A stretch of 64,000 nucleotides of DNA from Bifidobacterium sp. ESL0769 (GTDB lineage Bacteria; Actinomycetota; Actinomycetes; Actinomycetales; Bifidobacteriaceae). The notes under the pieces are model-generated. The model was not told where the DNA came from and did not search any database. It saw only the letters and a list, made by a program, of their open reading frames with translations. The stretch covers positions 372,001 through 436,000 of the forward strand of contig NZ_CP113918.1 of NCBI RefSeq assembly GCF_029395495.1, read 5' to 3'. Shown piece by piece: positions 35,707 to 48,261 of this stretch. Positions within the stretch are counted from its first letter, which is position 1, and each line of letters begins with the position of its first letter. Made by a program: the position numbers and the translations under genes.

Positions 35707-36240
35707 ATGACATTTGCTGCCTCGAAGGGCATCAACCTGTTTATTCCCAAGGTCTATGACATCGTATGGTCCCTGATCATTCTTGCCATAGTCGCTGTGT
35801 TCTTCTACAAATTCTTCATGCCCAAGTTCAACGCCATTTTCGACGAGCGCGCCGAAAAGATTCAAGGCAACATCGACAAGGCCAAAAAAGCCAAGGAAGA
35901 TGCGGACTCGGCCAAGAAGAAGTATGAGGACCAACTCAACCATGCCCGTGTCGATGCTTCTAAGATCACCGACAACGCACGCAGCGAAGCGACGAAGATC
36001 ATTTCCGACGCCCACACCCGTGCGGACAAGGAAGCGGAGCAGATTACCACGAACGCCCAGCGTTCCATAGCCTCGCAGCAACAGCAGGCGATGGTGACGT
36101 TGAAGAGCGAGGTCGGGACTTTGGCCACGGCTCTTGCCGGCAAGATCTTGGGCTCCAAGCTTCAGGACAGCGACGTGCAGACCAACATGCTCGACGACAT
36201 GATCGACGATCTCGACAAGAAAACGGACAATACGAAGTGA
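35707..36240 (+). CDS. atpF: ATP synthase Fo subunit b
   Basis: Peripheral stalk subunit linking Fo to F1. One N-terminal membrane helix (about 18-38), then the conserved I-F-D-E-R-A-E-K-I and a long charged coiled coil rich in Ala, Lys, Asp and Gln to residue 177. The AAAGGAGATCACG site is strong. Confidence 0.95.
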   Translation: MTFAASKGINLFIPKVYDIVWSLIILAIVAVFFYKFFMPKFNAIFDERAEKIQGNIDKAKKAKEDADSAKKKYEDQLNHARVDASKITDNARSEATKIISDAHTRADKEAEQITTNAQRSIASQQQQAMVTLKSEVGTLATALAGKILGSKLQDSDVQTNMLDDMIDDLDKKTDNTK

Positions 36241-36303
36241 CATGTTCCGCCAATCGCCGGAATATGTTGCAGCACAAGGATTTCAAGGGAAGTGAGGTGA
36301 ACA

Positions 36304-37131
36304 ATGCGAGGAGAAGCGTCAATCAGCGCTGATCGCACATCGCGTGATTCTCTGGCCCCGAAGTTGAGGGCGAAGGGAACGGACGCGTGGCGAATCGGCG
36401 AGGAACTGTTCGTTGTCACCAATCTGCTCGACCACGATGCACAGGTGGAGCGTTCGCTCACAGACCCGTCCCGGCCTACCGCCGACAAGGTCGCGCTGAT
36501 CAAGACCATTCTCGCCGATCAGGCCGATCCCTTGACGGTGGAGATTCTGAACGATTTGGTCTCACGCAATTGGAGCCGGGTCAGTGATATCGCCAACGCC
36601 GTGGAGGATTTCGCGGTCGACGCGATGATGTATTACGCTGATGCGACCGACAGCACGCTTGCGGTTTCCGTCGAATTGGCACAAATGCATTCCGCGTTGC
36701 TCAAGATGTCGGTGTTGCGTTCCAAGCTTTCCGATGACTTTGCACCGGCTAAGGCGCGCCTTGACCTCCTGCATGCGGTCTTCGGTGATGCGAAGCTCAA
36801 CAAAGTGACCATGAGATTGGCCGAACATGCAGTTGCCAATCCGCGTCATCGCCGCTTCCTTGAGACGCTGGAGTGGCTTATCGCCAAGTTCACCCGCCAT
36901 ATGGGTCAGTCGATGGTCACCGTCACGACGGCCACACCGTTGAACAAGACGCAGATCAAGCGACTTACCGAGATCTATACGAACAAGCTTGGTCGCCCGG
37001 TGCATATCAATTCATCGGTCGATCCCTCGGTTCTCGGCGGCATGCGTGTGCAGATCGGAGCGGATGTCACGGACAACACCGTCGCCGCCCAGCTTTTGCA
37101 GTTGCGCCGCAAAGTGACCACGGAAATGTGA
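36304..37131 (+). CDS. atpH: ATP synthase F1 subunit delta
   Basis: Connects the stalk to the F1 head. At 275 residues it is longer than the common 180-residue form, with an N-terminal extension of about 90 residues, as is usual in actinobacteria. The C-terminal conserved motif is recognisable around V-D-P-S-V-L-G-G-M-R-V-Q-I-G. It follows atpF by 63 bases with an AAGTGAGGTGA site upstream. Confidence 0.93.
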   Translation: MRGEASISADRTSRDSLAPKLRAKGTDAWRIGEELFVVTNLLDHDAQVERSLTDPSRPTADKVALIKTILADQADPLTVEILNDLVSRNWSRVSDIANAVEDFAVDAMMYYADATDSTLAVSVELAQMHSALLKMSVLRSKLSDDFAPAKARLDLLHAVFGDAKLNKVTMRLAEHAVANPRHRRFLETLEWLIAKFTRHMGQSMVTVTTATPLNKTQIKRLTEIYTNKLGRPVHINSSVDPSVLGGMRVQIGADVTDNTVAAQLLQLRRKVTTEM

Positions 37132-37217
37132 GTGGAACAGCGCCATTAAATAAGATACTTGAAAAAGCATCTGTACAAAGACTTATCAGTCAACAAATTA
37201 ATCAATAAGGAGTGATC

Positions 37218-38846
37218 ATGGCAGAACTTACCATTGATCCTGCGAATGTGCGAAAGGCCCTCGACGATTTCGTCGATTCGTACACGCCCAGCGACACTCC
37301 CACCCAAGAGGTGGGCTATGTCGCCACGGCCGGCGATGGCATCGCGCATGTAACGGGACTGCCTGGTTGCATGGCCAACGAGCTGCTGACGTTCGAAGAC
37401 GGCACGCTCGGTCTGGCTTTCAACCTTGATCCCCGTGAGATCGGCGTGGTTATCCTCGGCGACTTCGCAGGTGTCGAGGAAGGCCAGGAGGTACGGCGCA
37501 CCGGAGAGGTGCTTTCCGTGCCGGTCGGCGACGGCTATCTCGGGCGTACGGTTGACCCTCTGGGCAAACCGATCGATGGCTTGGGTGAAATCAAAAGCGA
37601 AGGCCGCAGAATTCTCGAGGCGCAGGCCCCGGACGTTATGCATCGTCAACCCGTTGTGGAGCCACTCTCCACTGGTTTGAAGGCCATTGACGCGATGACA
37701 CCGATCGGCCGTGGTCAGCGACAGCTCATCATCGGCGACCGCCAGACCGGCAAGACCGCGATTGCGATCGATGCGATTTTGAACCAGAAGAGCAACTGGG
37801 AGAGCGGCGACCCGAAGAAGCAGGTCCGCTGCATTTATGTAGCGGTCGGTCAGAAGGGCTCCACCATCGCCTCCGTGCGTCAGAGCCTTGAAGAGGCAGG
37901 CGCGATGGAATACACGACCATCGTGGCCAGCCCGGCTTCCGATTCCGCAGGTTTCAAGTACATCGCCCCCTACACCGGTTCGGCCATTGGTCAGCACTGG
38001 ATGTATCACGGCAAGCACGTCCTCATCGTCTTCGATGATTTGTCGAAGCAGGCCGAGGCTTACCGTTCGATTTCTCTGTTGCTGCGTCGCCCGCCGGGGC
38101 GCGAGGCTTACCCGGGAGACGTCTTCTATCTGCATTCCCGTCTGCTCGAACGTTGCGCCAAGCTCTCCGATGACCTTGGCGGCGGTTCGATGACCGGTCT
38201 GCCGATTGTGGAGACGAAGGCGAACGACGTGTCCGCCTACATCCCGACGAACGTCATTTCGATTACTGACGGTCAGATCTTCCTGCAGTCCGATCTGTTC
38301 AACGCCAACCAGCGCCCCGCAGTGGACGTCGGCATCTCGGTCTCCCGCGTCGGTGGCGCGGCCCAGACCAAGGCGTTGAAGAAGGTTTCCGGCACTTTGA
38401 AGATTTCGCTGGCACAGTATCGTTCGTTGCAGTCCTTTGCGATGTTCGCTTCCGATTTGGATGCGGCTTCCAAGGCGCAGCTGACGCGTGGCGCCCGCTT
38501 AACCGAGCTGCTGAAGCAGCCTCAGTTCTCCCCGTATTCGATGGAGCAGGAGGTCGTCTCCGTGTGGGCCGGCACCCATGGCAAACTCGACGATCTGGAT
38601 ATCGCCGACGTGCTGCCGTTCGAGCATGGTTTGTTGGACTATCTCGAGCACAACACCGATATCCTTAAGACGATTCGCGACACCGAAAACTTCACCGACG
38701 ATACGGAGAAGGCTTTGGACGCGGCCGTCGAGGAATATCGTGGCAACTACGTGACCAAGGCTGGTAAGCCGTTGGTTGTGAAGAAGCCTGTCGCCACCAC
38801 GCCGACGAAGATCGAGCAGGAAAAGATTGTGGCGGGGGATAAGTAA
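37218..38846 (+). CDS. atpA: ATP synthase F1 subunit alpha
   Basis: Non-catalytic nucleotide-binding subunit of F1. P-loop G-D-R-Q-T-G-K-T at residues 173-180, and the alpha signature is visible near [13 protein letters not shown]. It is 542 residues with the ATG at 37218, 8 bases after AAGGAGTGA. The Lys-rich C-terminal extension is common in actinobacteria. Confidence 0.97.
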   Translation: MAELTIDPANVRKALDDFVDSYTPSDTPTQEVGYVATAGDGIAHVTGLPGCMANELLTFEDGTLGLAFNLDPREIGVVILGDFAGVEEGQEVRRTGEVLSVPVGDGYLGRTVDPLGKPIDGLGEIKSEGRRILEAQAPDVMHRQPVVEPLSTGLKAIDAMTPIGRGQRQLIIGDRQTGKTAIAIDAILNQKSNWESGDPKKQVRCIYVAVGQKGSTIASVRQSLEEAGAMEYTTIVASPASDSAGFKYIAPYTGSAIGQHWMYHGKHVLIVFDDLSKQAEAYRSISLLLRRPPGREAYPGDVFYLHSRLLERCAKLSDDLGGGSMTGLPIVETKANDVSAYIPTNVISITDGQIFLQSDLFNANQRPAVDVGISVSRVGGAAQTKALKKVSGTLKISLAQYRSLQSFAMFASDLDAASKAQLTRGARLTELLKQPQFSPYSMEQEVVSVWAGTHGKLDDLDIADVLPFEHGLLDYLEHNTDILKTIRDTENFTDDTEKALDAAVEEYRGNYVTKAGKPLVVKKPVATTPTKIEQEKIVAGDK

Positions 38847-38849
38847 CCC

Positions 38850-41358
<2,509 letters not shown>

Positions 41359-41359
<1 letters not shown>

Positions 41360-41652
41360 TGGCCGGCTCCACGATGAAGGTGAATATCGTCGCTTCCGAC
41401 CGTCCTCTTTGGACAGGCGTCGCGAAGTCCGTTTCCATCCCCGCGAGCGAGGGTGGCATGGGCCTTCTGCCTGACCATGAGCCGATTCTCACGGTGATCG
41501 ACAAAGGCACGGTTTCAGCCATTGACGTTGACGGCAATCGTCACAGCTTCGAAGTGACCGACGGGTTCGCGTCCTTCGATTCCAACTCGCTGACCGTCGC
41601 CGTCGAAACCGGCGTGGACACCAAGAAGGATCCGACGGCAACCGGCGAGTAA
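41359..41652 (+). CDS. atpC: ATP synthase F1 subunit epsilon
   Basis: 97-residue regulatory subunit. The N-terminal beta-sandwich is clear (V-N-I-V-A-S-D-R-P-L-W-T-G, G-M-G-L-L-P-D-H-E-P). The C-terminal helical hairpin that inhibits ATP hydrolysis in other bacteria is almost absent, as in several actinobacteria. The start at 41359 overlaps the atpD stop, indicating translational coupling. Confidence 0.93.
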
Positions 41653-41695
41653 CGAGTAATAGCCCTGCCAAGTCCGTTGGCGACTTTCGTCAATA

Positions 41696-41733
41696 AGACG
41701 GAGACACTGATACATTCGGTGTCTCCGTCTTTT
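41696..41733 (+). terminator. atp operon terminator
   Basis: AGACGGAGACAC at 41696-41707 pairs with GTGTCTCCGTCT at 41719-41730, followed by TTTCT. It lies 43 bases after atpC. Confidence 0.88.
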
Positions 41734-41849
41734 CTATATATATTTGCTGTCTAGTGATTGGCTCGTTCAGACGGTTACTGATTGTTGTCATATATTATTA
41801 TGAGTCGGATTTTGGGGTTTCGCCCAGAGGCTCGGGTAAGGTAGCCAAC

Positions 41850-42659
41850 GTGCGAATTATTGTTGCTGATTGCTCTGCCGTCTATTCTGGGAGGCTCAAC
41901 GCCTCGTTGCCTATGGCCAAGCGAGTGCTCATGATCAAGGCCGACCAGAGCCTGCTGATTTTCTCCGAACTCGGTTCTTACAAGCCGCTCAACTGGATGG
42001 CCGCGCCCTGCACCATCAGGGAAGTTACGCCGGAACGTGACCCACAACGCGACGATGAGGCCGTATCGGAACATCATGAAGAAGAAACTGAAGCGACAGC
42101 GAACACGGATGGGGACATCGTTGCACAAAGTTCCGTGGACACGGATATCGACGAGAGTAGCGAACAGGTGCCCGAAAAGGTGTTCCGTGTGGCCGCGCAG
42201 AAATCGACCGACGTGCTTGAGGTGACGGTGCAGCACGTCTATTCCGATGAAACCTACGATTTGGGGGAAGATCCGGGACTGGTCAAGGACGGCGTCGAAG
42301 ACCATCTCCAGTATTATCTTGCCCAGCAGATCGAGCGCATCGGCAAAGGTGCGAAGCTGGTACGCCGCGAATACCCGACACCCGTCGGCCCGGTCGATAT
42401 CATGGCCATTGACGGCAACGGCCAGCATGTCGCCATCGAAATCAAGCGCCACGGCGGGATTGACGGCGTCGAACAGCTTACCCGCTACGTAAAACTGCTT
42501 AACAAAGACCCGTTGCTCGCCCCGGTCCGTGGCATGTTCGCTGCCCAGACCATCACCCCGCAGGCCAAAGTCCTGGCCACGGAGCGCGGCTTCGATTGCC
42601 TTATTCTCGACTACGAGGATATGAAGGGTACCGACGACGACAGCTTGCGTTTGTTCTGA
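41850..42659 (+). CDS. nucS: Mismatch-specific endonuclease NucS (EndoMS)
   Basis: Actinobacterial non-canonical mismatch repair nuclease that makes double-strand cuts at mismatches, replacing MutS/MutL. The N-terminal domain matches K-A-D-x-S and Y-K-P-L-N-W-M. The C-terminal nuclease has V-D-I, the catalytic E-I-K in V-A-I-E-I-K-R and a following Q-L-T-R-Y. A GTG start at 41850 gives the family N-terminus (R-I-I-V-A-D-C); the open frame reaches further 5' without support. Residues about 65-115 hold an acidic insert (E-H-H-E-E-E-T-E-A-T) absent from compact homologues. Confidence 0.93.
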   Translation: MRIIVADCSAVYSGRLNASLPMAKRVLMIKADQSLLIFSELGSYKPLNWMAAPCTIREVTPERDPQRDDEAVSEHHEEETEATANTDGDIVAQSSVDTDIDESSEQVPEKVFRVAAQKSTDVLEVTVQHVYSDETYDLGEDPGLVKDGVEDHLQYYLAQQIERIGKGAKLVRREYPTPVGPVDIMAIDGNGQHVAIEIKRHGGIDGVEQLTRYVKLLNKDPLLAPVRGMFAAQTITPQAKVLATERGFDCLILDYEDMKGTDDDSLRLF

Positions 42660-42693
42660 AACAAACTAAAACAGAGACGTAAAGTAGATATAA

Positions 42694-42736
42694 AAAATTC
42701 CCGGACACCACACAATGCGGAATGTCCGGGAATTTT
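42694..42736. terminator. Bidirectional terminator between nucS and the FKBP gene
   Basis: AAAATTCCCGGACA (42694-42707) and TGTCCGGGAATTTT (42723-42736) are perfect complements with T-runs in both directions, between convergent genes. Confidence 0.88.
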
Positions 42737-42772
42737 GTTGCCGTTATGTATCTATTGGATTCATCAGCCGAC

Positions 42773-43741
42773 TTACTGCTGGGTCTGCATTTGGCCGTAA
42801 TCGTAGAGGATGTCGACCACGAAGTAGAGCGTCGAATTGGCGGGAATCTTGGACTGTGCCTGATTGCCGTAGCCTAGGTCCGGCGGAATGACGAGCAATA
42901 CCTGTGAACCGACAGTCTGCCCGGCCAGGCCCTTGGTCCAACCTTTGACGACCTGCTGCAACGAGAACTGCGCGGCTTTGCCGCGATCCCAAGAGGAATC
43001 GAACTTCGAGGGCTTGCCGTCCTTGTCCATCACCCAGCCGGTGTAATGCGCATCGATGGTATCGGTCTCGGCCACTTTCTGGCCCTTGCCTTTGATCAGC
43101 GGCTGGACGACGAGGTCATTGCCGGGCTTGTAGCCGTTGAAATCAATGGACGGCGCACCCTTTTCGTTGAGCGTCACCTTGGGCAGGTTCGCGGGAACGT
43201 CGGTAACCTTGTCGCCCTCGGCGCGGGTCATCGGTTTGGACTGGGAAACGATGGTGATCGCCATGATGTAAGAGGTGCTGGCTTTGTTGTGGTCGTTGAC
43301 GCCGAAGGCCACGGTCGAGTTGATTTTCTGGTTCTTCAGCACGTTGTAATAGGTCTTGCCCGTGCCTTCCTCGTTCATCACCATCGAGCAGTCAGGCGTG
43401 TTCTTCTCCCAAGTGCTCATCATCTCGCTGCCGTCCTTGGCATTAAGTGCGACGCCCTGAACGCAGATATGATTATCTTTTTGAAGCGCGGCTCCGTTAC
43501 CTTTTTGCAGCACGGCGTAGGAATTGTTGACCACGCTCATCGGGGTATGGAAGGTGATTTTCGGCTTTTTGCCGAGCTCTCCGGTGGCCTTGACTCCGGC
43601 CATTTGTGTGCCATTCGAGGTATCGGTGGCTTTGTTGTTATTGTCGTTGCCGGATCCGCAGGCGGCCATGCCGAAAGACAGAGCGATGGCGCAGGTCGCT
43701 GCGAGAATGCGGTCGAATTTTCGCGAGTGATTGTTGCTCAT
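42773..43741 (-). CDS. FKBP-type peptidyl-prolyl isomerase lipoprotein
   Basis: Secreted foldase anchored to the membrane: signal peptide with lipobox F-G-M-A-A-C (Cys28), an Asn/Lys/Thr linker, a middle domain (about 50-205), and a C-terminal FKBP domain (about 215-320). FKBP landmarks are D-T-I-D-A-H-Y-T-G-W-V, F-D-S-S-W-D-R-G, V-V-K-G-W-T-K-G-L and P-P-D-L-G-Y-G. The middle domain may be a degenerate FKBP repeat. It is transcribed away from the membrane protein gene at 43967. Confidence 0.92.
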   Translation of the reverse strand: MSNNHSRKFDRILAATCAIALSFGMAACGSGNDNNNKATDTSNGTQMAGVKATGELGKKPKITFHTPMSVVNNSYAVLQKGNGAALQKDNHICVQGVALNAKDGSEMMSTWEKNTPDCSMVMNEEGTGKTYYNVLKNQKINSTVAFGVNDHNKASTSYIMAITIVSQSKPMTRAEGDKVTDVPANLPKVTLNEKGAPSIDFNGYKPGNDLVVQPLIKGKGQKVAETDTIDAHYTGWVMDKDGKPSKFDSSWDRGKAAQFSLQQVVKGWTKGLAGQTVGSQVLLVIPPDLGYGNQAQSKIPANSTLYFVVDILYDYGQMQTQQ

Positions 43742-43966
43742 GGTTCACAACATTAGCCCTGAACCCTGATTTACCTTGTGTGCTATCGCTTTGTAAGGAT
43801 TATGTCGGTTGCTTTCATCTGTGAACAAAAGAATCGGTGAAAGCCTTATCGCCGGATTTTCAAGGATTGATAACGATTCGTGTACACGGATTATTCCAAT
43901 CGGGGCGCGGCAGGCAACGTTTTTCCCAGCTTTCTATCGGATAGGCCCTGTAGAATATAAGACAAT

Positions 43967-46012
43967 ATGACTTCAACACACGATAGACAGCATAAACACA
44001 ACGCAAAGCCGACCAAACACGCGACTATCATGCGTGGCGTCGTCGCGCCGATTTTCGGGCTGCTCGCAGTGCTGTTCATCGTTTTGGGCGTGCTGAATCT
44101 GACCGTCTGGAAGCCGGCCCGCGAGGTGAGCGCCACCACTTCGGTTTCCGGTACACGTTATATTGTCACCGATTCCGGGATGCTGAACCTGCTTGGCAAA
44201 TCCGTCAATATCAAAGTAATTACGCAAGGCAACTCAACAAAAGCCTCATCCAAATCTGATAAAGACGCAACACAGACCTGCGTGGCTTTAGGCAACGCCA
44301 AAGACGCTACTGGCTGGCTGGCAGGCCAAAATTACACCAGAGTGACCGGGCTGGAAAACTGGAAGAAGCTTTCCACCAAACTTGCGAACGGACCAAAGAT
44401 CACCGCGACATCAGGAAGCGATGAGGTCGCGTTCAAGAACTCGGACATGTGGACGAGCGTAAAGTGCGGTGGTTCCGCGATTGCCTTCAATCTCAATGAT
44501 GTGAAAAGCGATCAGGTGGTAATTATCGATACGGGGGCGCCGAGCAAAAAGTCGACGCAACCGAGCGTGAACATCACCATGCATTGGGTGCGCGATAAGG
44601 TTCCCAACCACGCGCTGCCGTTCTTCATCGCGGCCGGCGTGTGCGTGGCCTTTACGATATTGAGCGCCTCGTTCTTCGCAATTATGGCCAACGAATCGTT
44701 CAGGCGCAAGCGCGAAAAGCGCCGTAAGCTGCGCGAGAAGGCGAAGGCCGAAGAGGTCTCCATTTCCGAAGCCATGACGGGGAGCATCGCCGTGCTCAAG
44801 ACGAGCCTGACGCACTCGAGTCATAACCATCGGCCGTCGCATAAGATTCAGCCCTCCGATTTGGCGGGTTCAGCTTCGGACTCGGCGATGGGCTTAGCTG
44901 AAGACGGTACGGATGCTTCTTCAAGTGACGGCTCTTTGCTGTCCGGTTCAGGCACAGAAGGCGTGCTTTCGAACGTGGATGGTTCCGCTCCCAGCATCAT
45001 TGACCCGACTAGGCGCAATCTTGTGGCCGATATGCAGATGCAAAATAATACGGATAATACGAACGAAAACGTGGGGAACGAAACAGGCGTTGCCCAAAGT
45101 GACGAGCCTGAAAGCGGCACATTCTCTGAAACGTCGCAGCAGGATGGCGTTGATGCCGCTTCTGATGATGCATCTCAGAGGGATACTGCTTCTGTATTTT
45201 CCGATGATGCGTTTGGCTCCCATACGCAAATTGGCGGCGACCTTGACAAAAGCCAAAGCGGCAAAAATGAGACCGGGGGAACTGGAACCGGTGAAACCGA
45301 CGCTGCCCAGTCACAAAACGCCGAGCCGGAAGGTTCTGGCCAAACCGCGTTTGCGATGGATGAAACTTCTGGGCATGGAACCGGAAATGTTGAAACTGCA
45401 AATACGGATGAAACCAATCACGGCATAAGCCGTTTCGCACGTCATCGTGGCAAGCCGGAGCAGGAATCCGTATCGGATGCCGCGACATCGGCGACTTCGT
45501 TCGGCCGGCATTCGCGGCATGCTGCCAGGCACGGCGGTGTGGGCAGTCTCAGTGATCACGACATTGCCGACAGTTTCAGCTATACCGGTGATTTCGGCAA
45601 TCACAGCAATACCGATAGTCTCGGTAATACCGATAATCAAGGCAACAATGCCGCTTACGACAGCCACAGCAATGCCAATGAGCATGAAGAAGCTGCCGAT
45701 TACAGCAATGCCAACGTGGCCGTCTCACTCGACCACTCGGAAGGCGGTGCGGAGTCTGGTGATACCCACCATACCGGCGCGCAAAATGGTGAGGCCCGCA
45801 CGGCTTCAAGTGCCGATGAACTGATTGACAAATCCCACGAGCAGGCCGAAACCGATGTGATTTCGGAGGACGCGCTTCGTGAGTATTTTGCTCGTCTCTC
45901 TACTGAAACGTCAGGCGACGGTACGGCGGATGACGAGGCCGAGAGTGCCAAACCCGGCTTAGGAACAGCCAGCGGAACGTCGGATGCACAAGGGGACGGG
46001 AAAAACGCATGA
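43967..46012 (+). CDS. Large two-helix membrane protein with low-complexity tail
   Basis: Not recognised. In 681 residues: a first membrane helix at about 25-48 (V-V-A-P-I-F-G-L-L-A-V-L-F-I-V), an extracytoplasmic domain at about 50-215, a second helix at about 218-240, a basic R-R-K-R-E-K-R-R-K segment, then about 430 residues of Asp/Ser/Thr/Asn/Gly-rich disordered tail. The second-helix topology puts the tail in the cytoplasm. The tail contains short Asn-rich repeats around G-N-T-D-N-Q-G-N-N. It overlaps the lipoprotein gene by 4 bases (ATGA), so the two proteins are translationally coupled and probably work together. No catalytic motif seen. Confidence 0.8.
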   Translation: MTSTHDRQHKHNAKPTKHATIMRGVVAPIFGLLAVLFIVLGVLNLTVWKPAREVSATTSVSGTRYIVTDSGMLNLLGKSVNIKVITQGNSTKASSKSDKDATQTCVALGNAKDATGWLAGQNYTRVTGLENWKKLSTKLANGPKITATSGSDEVAFKNSDMWTSVKCGGSAIAFNLNDVKSDQVVIIDTGAPSKKSTQPSVNITMHWVRDKVPNHALPFFIAAGVCVAFTILSASFFAIMANESFRRKREKRRKLREKAKAEEVSISEAMTGSIAVLKTSLTHSSHNHRPSHKIQPSDLAGSASDSAMGLAEDGTDASSSDGSLLSGSGTEGVLSNVDGSAPSIIDPTRRNLVADMQMQNNTDNTNENVGNETGVAQSDEPESGTFSETSQQDGVDAASDDASQRDTASVFSDDAFGSHTQIGGDLDKSQSGKNETGGTGTGETDAAQSQNAEPEGSGQTAFAMDETSGHGTGNVETANTDETNHGISRFARHRGKPEQESVSDAATSATSFGRHSRHAARHGGVGSLSDHDIADSFSYTGDFGNHSNTDSLGNTDNQGNNAAYDSHSNANEHEEAADYSNANVAVSLDHSEGGAESGDTHHTGAQNGEARTASSADELIDKSHEQAETDVISEDALREYFARLSTETSGDGTADDEAESAKPGLGTASGTSDAQGDGKNA

Positions 46013-47025
46013 GCTCGAAAAATTCGAAAAAACTGTTGAAAACAGTGACTGCTGCGGCGCTTGCTGTGGCCACTCTTGTCGGTGTCGCTGCATGCGGCGA
46101 GCAGACCCCGCAACCGCAGGGAACCGAATCATCCACCCAGACACCCGACATTACCGAAGCGCAGGAAAAGACAATTCGCAAGGATATTCTCGCCGCGCTT
46201 AACACTTCGGACAAGGCCAAGACCCCGGACGGTCTTTCCGCGCGGGTCACCGGTCCGGCGCTCGAGGTGCGTACCAGCGAACTGGCGATTGCGCAGGCCA
46301 CCGGTGCAATGGATCCCAAGGCCATCATCCCCAAAGACATCGCGCAGACCATCATTCCAACCCAGTCCGGTTGGCCGCGTTCCGTGTTCTCCATCACCAC
46401 CACCACGCAGGACCAGCAGTCCAAGCGACTTCTGGTGATGACCCAGGCCAGTCCGCGCAGCAATTACAAGCTGTGGGGTGTCGTCAGGCTTTTCCAAGGC
46501 GCAAAGCTGCCGGAGTTCGCCATCCCGTCGATCGGGGCCAGTATGGGCTCTCCTGACGATTCAGGGCTGCCGATTTCTCCGCAGCAGACCGTGGACGACT
46601 ACGCGGATGTGTTGACGCACGGTACGCAGAGCAAGTTCGCTTCGAAATTCAGCAACGATTATTTCCGCGACGATCTCGCCAAGCTCTCCGCCACCGTCCA
46701 ACAGGGTATGGAACGCAACCACGGCACGCAGACGCAGACCTTCACACCGGCCAAAGGCCGGATTTCGGTGATGCGCTCCACCGAGGGCGGCGATTTGGTG
46801 GTCGCACAGATTAATTCGGAATGGACGCGCAGTGCCGGCGAAGGGCGCGAATCGCAGCCGGCCAGCGACGCCGAACGTGCGCTGTTCGGGCAGGGTAAGG
46901 CTACGGCCACCATGAAAGTGACGTATGTCAACGTTCTGGCCTTCTACGTTCCACCTGCCAAGTCCGGCAAAAAGGTGGTCGCGGTAGGTGCCGAGCGCCA
47001 GCCCATCAAGGTCGAAGCGGTCTAA
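46009..47025 (+). CDS. Lipoprotein of unknown function, coupled to the membrane protein
   Basis: 338 residues; signal peptide with lipobox V-G-V-A-A-C (Cys29), then a Gln/Thr/Pro linker. The folded part (about 60-338) has no motif I recognise: W-P-R-S-V-F-S-I-T-T-T and N-Y-K-L-W-G-V-V-R-L-F look like beta-rich, NTF2-like or related solute/protein-binding domains, but this is not firm. Its start codon overlaps the stop of the preceding gene, so both are expressed together. Actinobacterial paralogues of such pairs are usually annotated only as hypothetical. Confidence 0.8.
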   Translation: MSSKNSKKLLKTVTAAALAVATLVGVAACGEQTPQPQGTESSTQTPDITEAQEKTIRKDILAALNTSDKAKTPDGLSARVTGPALEVRTSELAIAQATGAMDPKAIIPKDIAQTIIPTQSGWPRSVFSITTTTQDQQSKRLLVMTQASPRSNYKLWGVVRLFQGAKLPEFAIPSIGASMGSPDDSGLPISPQQTVDDYADVLTHGTQSKFASKFSNDYFRDDLAKLSATVQQGMERNHGTQTQTFTPAKGRISVMRSTEGGDLVVAQINSEWTRSAGEGRESQPASDAERALFGQGKATATMKVTYVNVLAFYVPPAKSGKKVVAVGAERQPIKVEAV

Positions 47026-47249
47026 ACTGTACGCCAATTAAGATCAAGTCGCTGTAGGTTCTTTAGGCTGTCTACGGATTGTCGAGATGTTGTAGGTTTT
47101 CTTGACTCTTGTTTGAGGTCCGCCGTCAGGTAAAGCGGTGTTCTGCGGTGGCGGGCGACAGGTAGATTAGACATTGTTATATACGTTTCGGCAGATAGTG
47201 AGTCTTGTGCTGCAATAGCGCAGAGACTTGAATGAGAAAGAAGGCACTT

Positions 47250-48224
47250 TTGGCAGCAGCGAATAATCCTCAGTCGAATCCGGGCATTTCATTGGCGGGT
47301 GCAGTCGATTTAAGTTCCATCAAGCATCAGGTACAGGCTGAGCCGGGCCAGGCCGGCGGCGCACCGAGCGCGGGCGGCTACGTCATCGACGTCACCGAGG
47401 CTACGTTCCAGGCGGTTCTGCAGACCTCCGCCACGTATCCGGTGGTGTTGCTGTTGTGGATTCCCACTGACGATCGTCTGTTTGCCATGGCCAAGAAGCT
47501 TGGTGATGCTATCAACGCGATGAAGGGGCAGCTGCAGCTTGCTCGCGTCGACATCAATGCGGAACCCGAAATCGCCCAGGCTTTCCAGATTAAGGGCGCT
47601 CCGGCGTTGTTTGCGCTTATCGGCGGACGGCCGATGCCGATTCTCGAGGGCCTGCCAAGCGACGAGGAATTGACGCAGATCACCGATACTTTGCTGCCGC
47701 AGATTGTGCAGCTGGCCCAGCAAGCCGGCGTCACCGGCACTGCACCGTATTCCGGCGATCCCGATGCCGACGCTGCTGCCGGCGAGGGCGGAGCCGACGC
47801 GGCCGAGCAGGTGCCGCCCGAACATCAGCAGGCCCATCAGCTTGCGGCCGACGGCGACTACGCCGGTGCCGCCGAGGCCTATGCTCAGGTACTCGAAGCG
47901 AATCCGAACGACACCTTGGCTGCCCGGGAGCGTTCCAAGGCTTTGCTGCTGGCCCGTTCAGGCAGTGCGGATGTGCGTGAGGTCCGCGCGGCTGCGGCCG
48001 AGCATCCCGACGACGTGGACGCGCAGCTCGCCGTCGCCGATATCGATATGATCGGTGGCCAGATCGAGGATGCATTCTCGCGCTTGCTTGATTACCTTGC
48101 CGCCGGCCACAAGGCCGACTTGGAGCCGGTTCGTAAGCGTCTGCTCGAGTACTTCGTCATCCCAGAGCCCGACGACCCGCGCCTCAAGGCCGCTCGTCGC
48201 CGCCTCTCGACGCTGATGTACTGA
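47250..48224 (+). CDS. Thioredoxin-fold/TPR protein, YbbN (CnoX)-like
   Basis: An N-terminal thioredoxin fold (about 45-155) is followed by a TPR-like helical domain (about 185-320), the layout of YbbN/CnoX co-chaperones. The usual C-x-x-C is replaced by W-I-P-T-D-D-R, so redox catalysis is not expected and a protein-binding role is more likely. TTG 47250 is chosen because a GAAAGAAGG site precedes it and the family N-terminus begins A-A-N-N-x-x-x-N-P-G-I-S-L-A-G-A-V-D. The ATG at 47232 is possible but has a poorer ribosome site. 324 residues. Confidence 0.88.
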   Translation: MAAANNPQSNPGISLAGAVDLSSIKHQVQAEPGQAGGAPSAGGYVIDVTEATFQAVLQTSATYPVVLLLWIPTDDRLFAMAKKLGDAINAMKGQLQLARVDINAEPEIAQAFQIKGAPALFALIGGRPMPILEGLPSDEELTQITDTLLPQIVQLAQQAGVTGTAPYSGDPDADAAAGEGGADAAEQVPPEHQQAHQLAADGDYAGAAEAYAQVLEANPNDTLAARERSKALLLARSGSADVREVRAAAAEHPDDVDAQLAVADIDMIGGQIEDAFSRLLDYLAAGHKADLEPVRKRLLEYFVIPEPDDPRLKAARRRLSTLMY

Positions 48225-48261
48225 GATTCACCGTTTGCTTATAGTTTCCATACCGTAAGAG

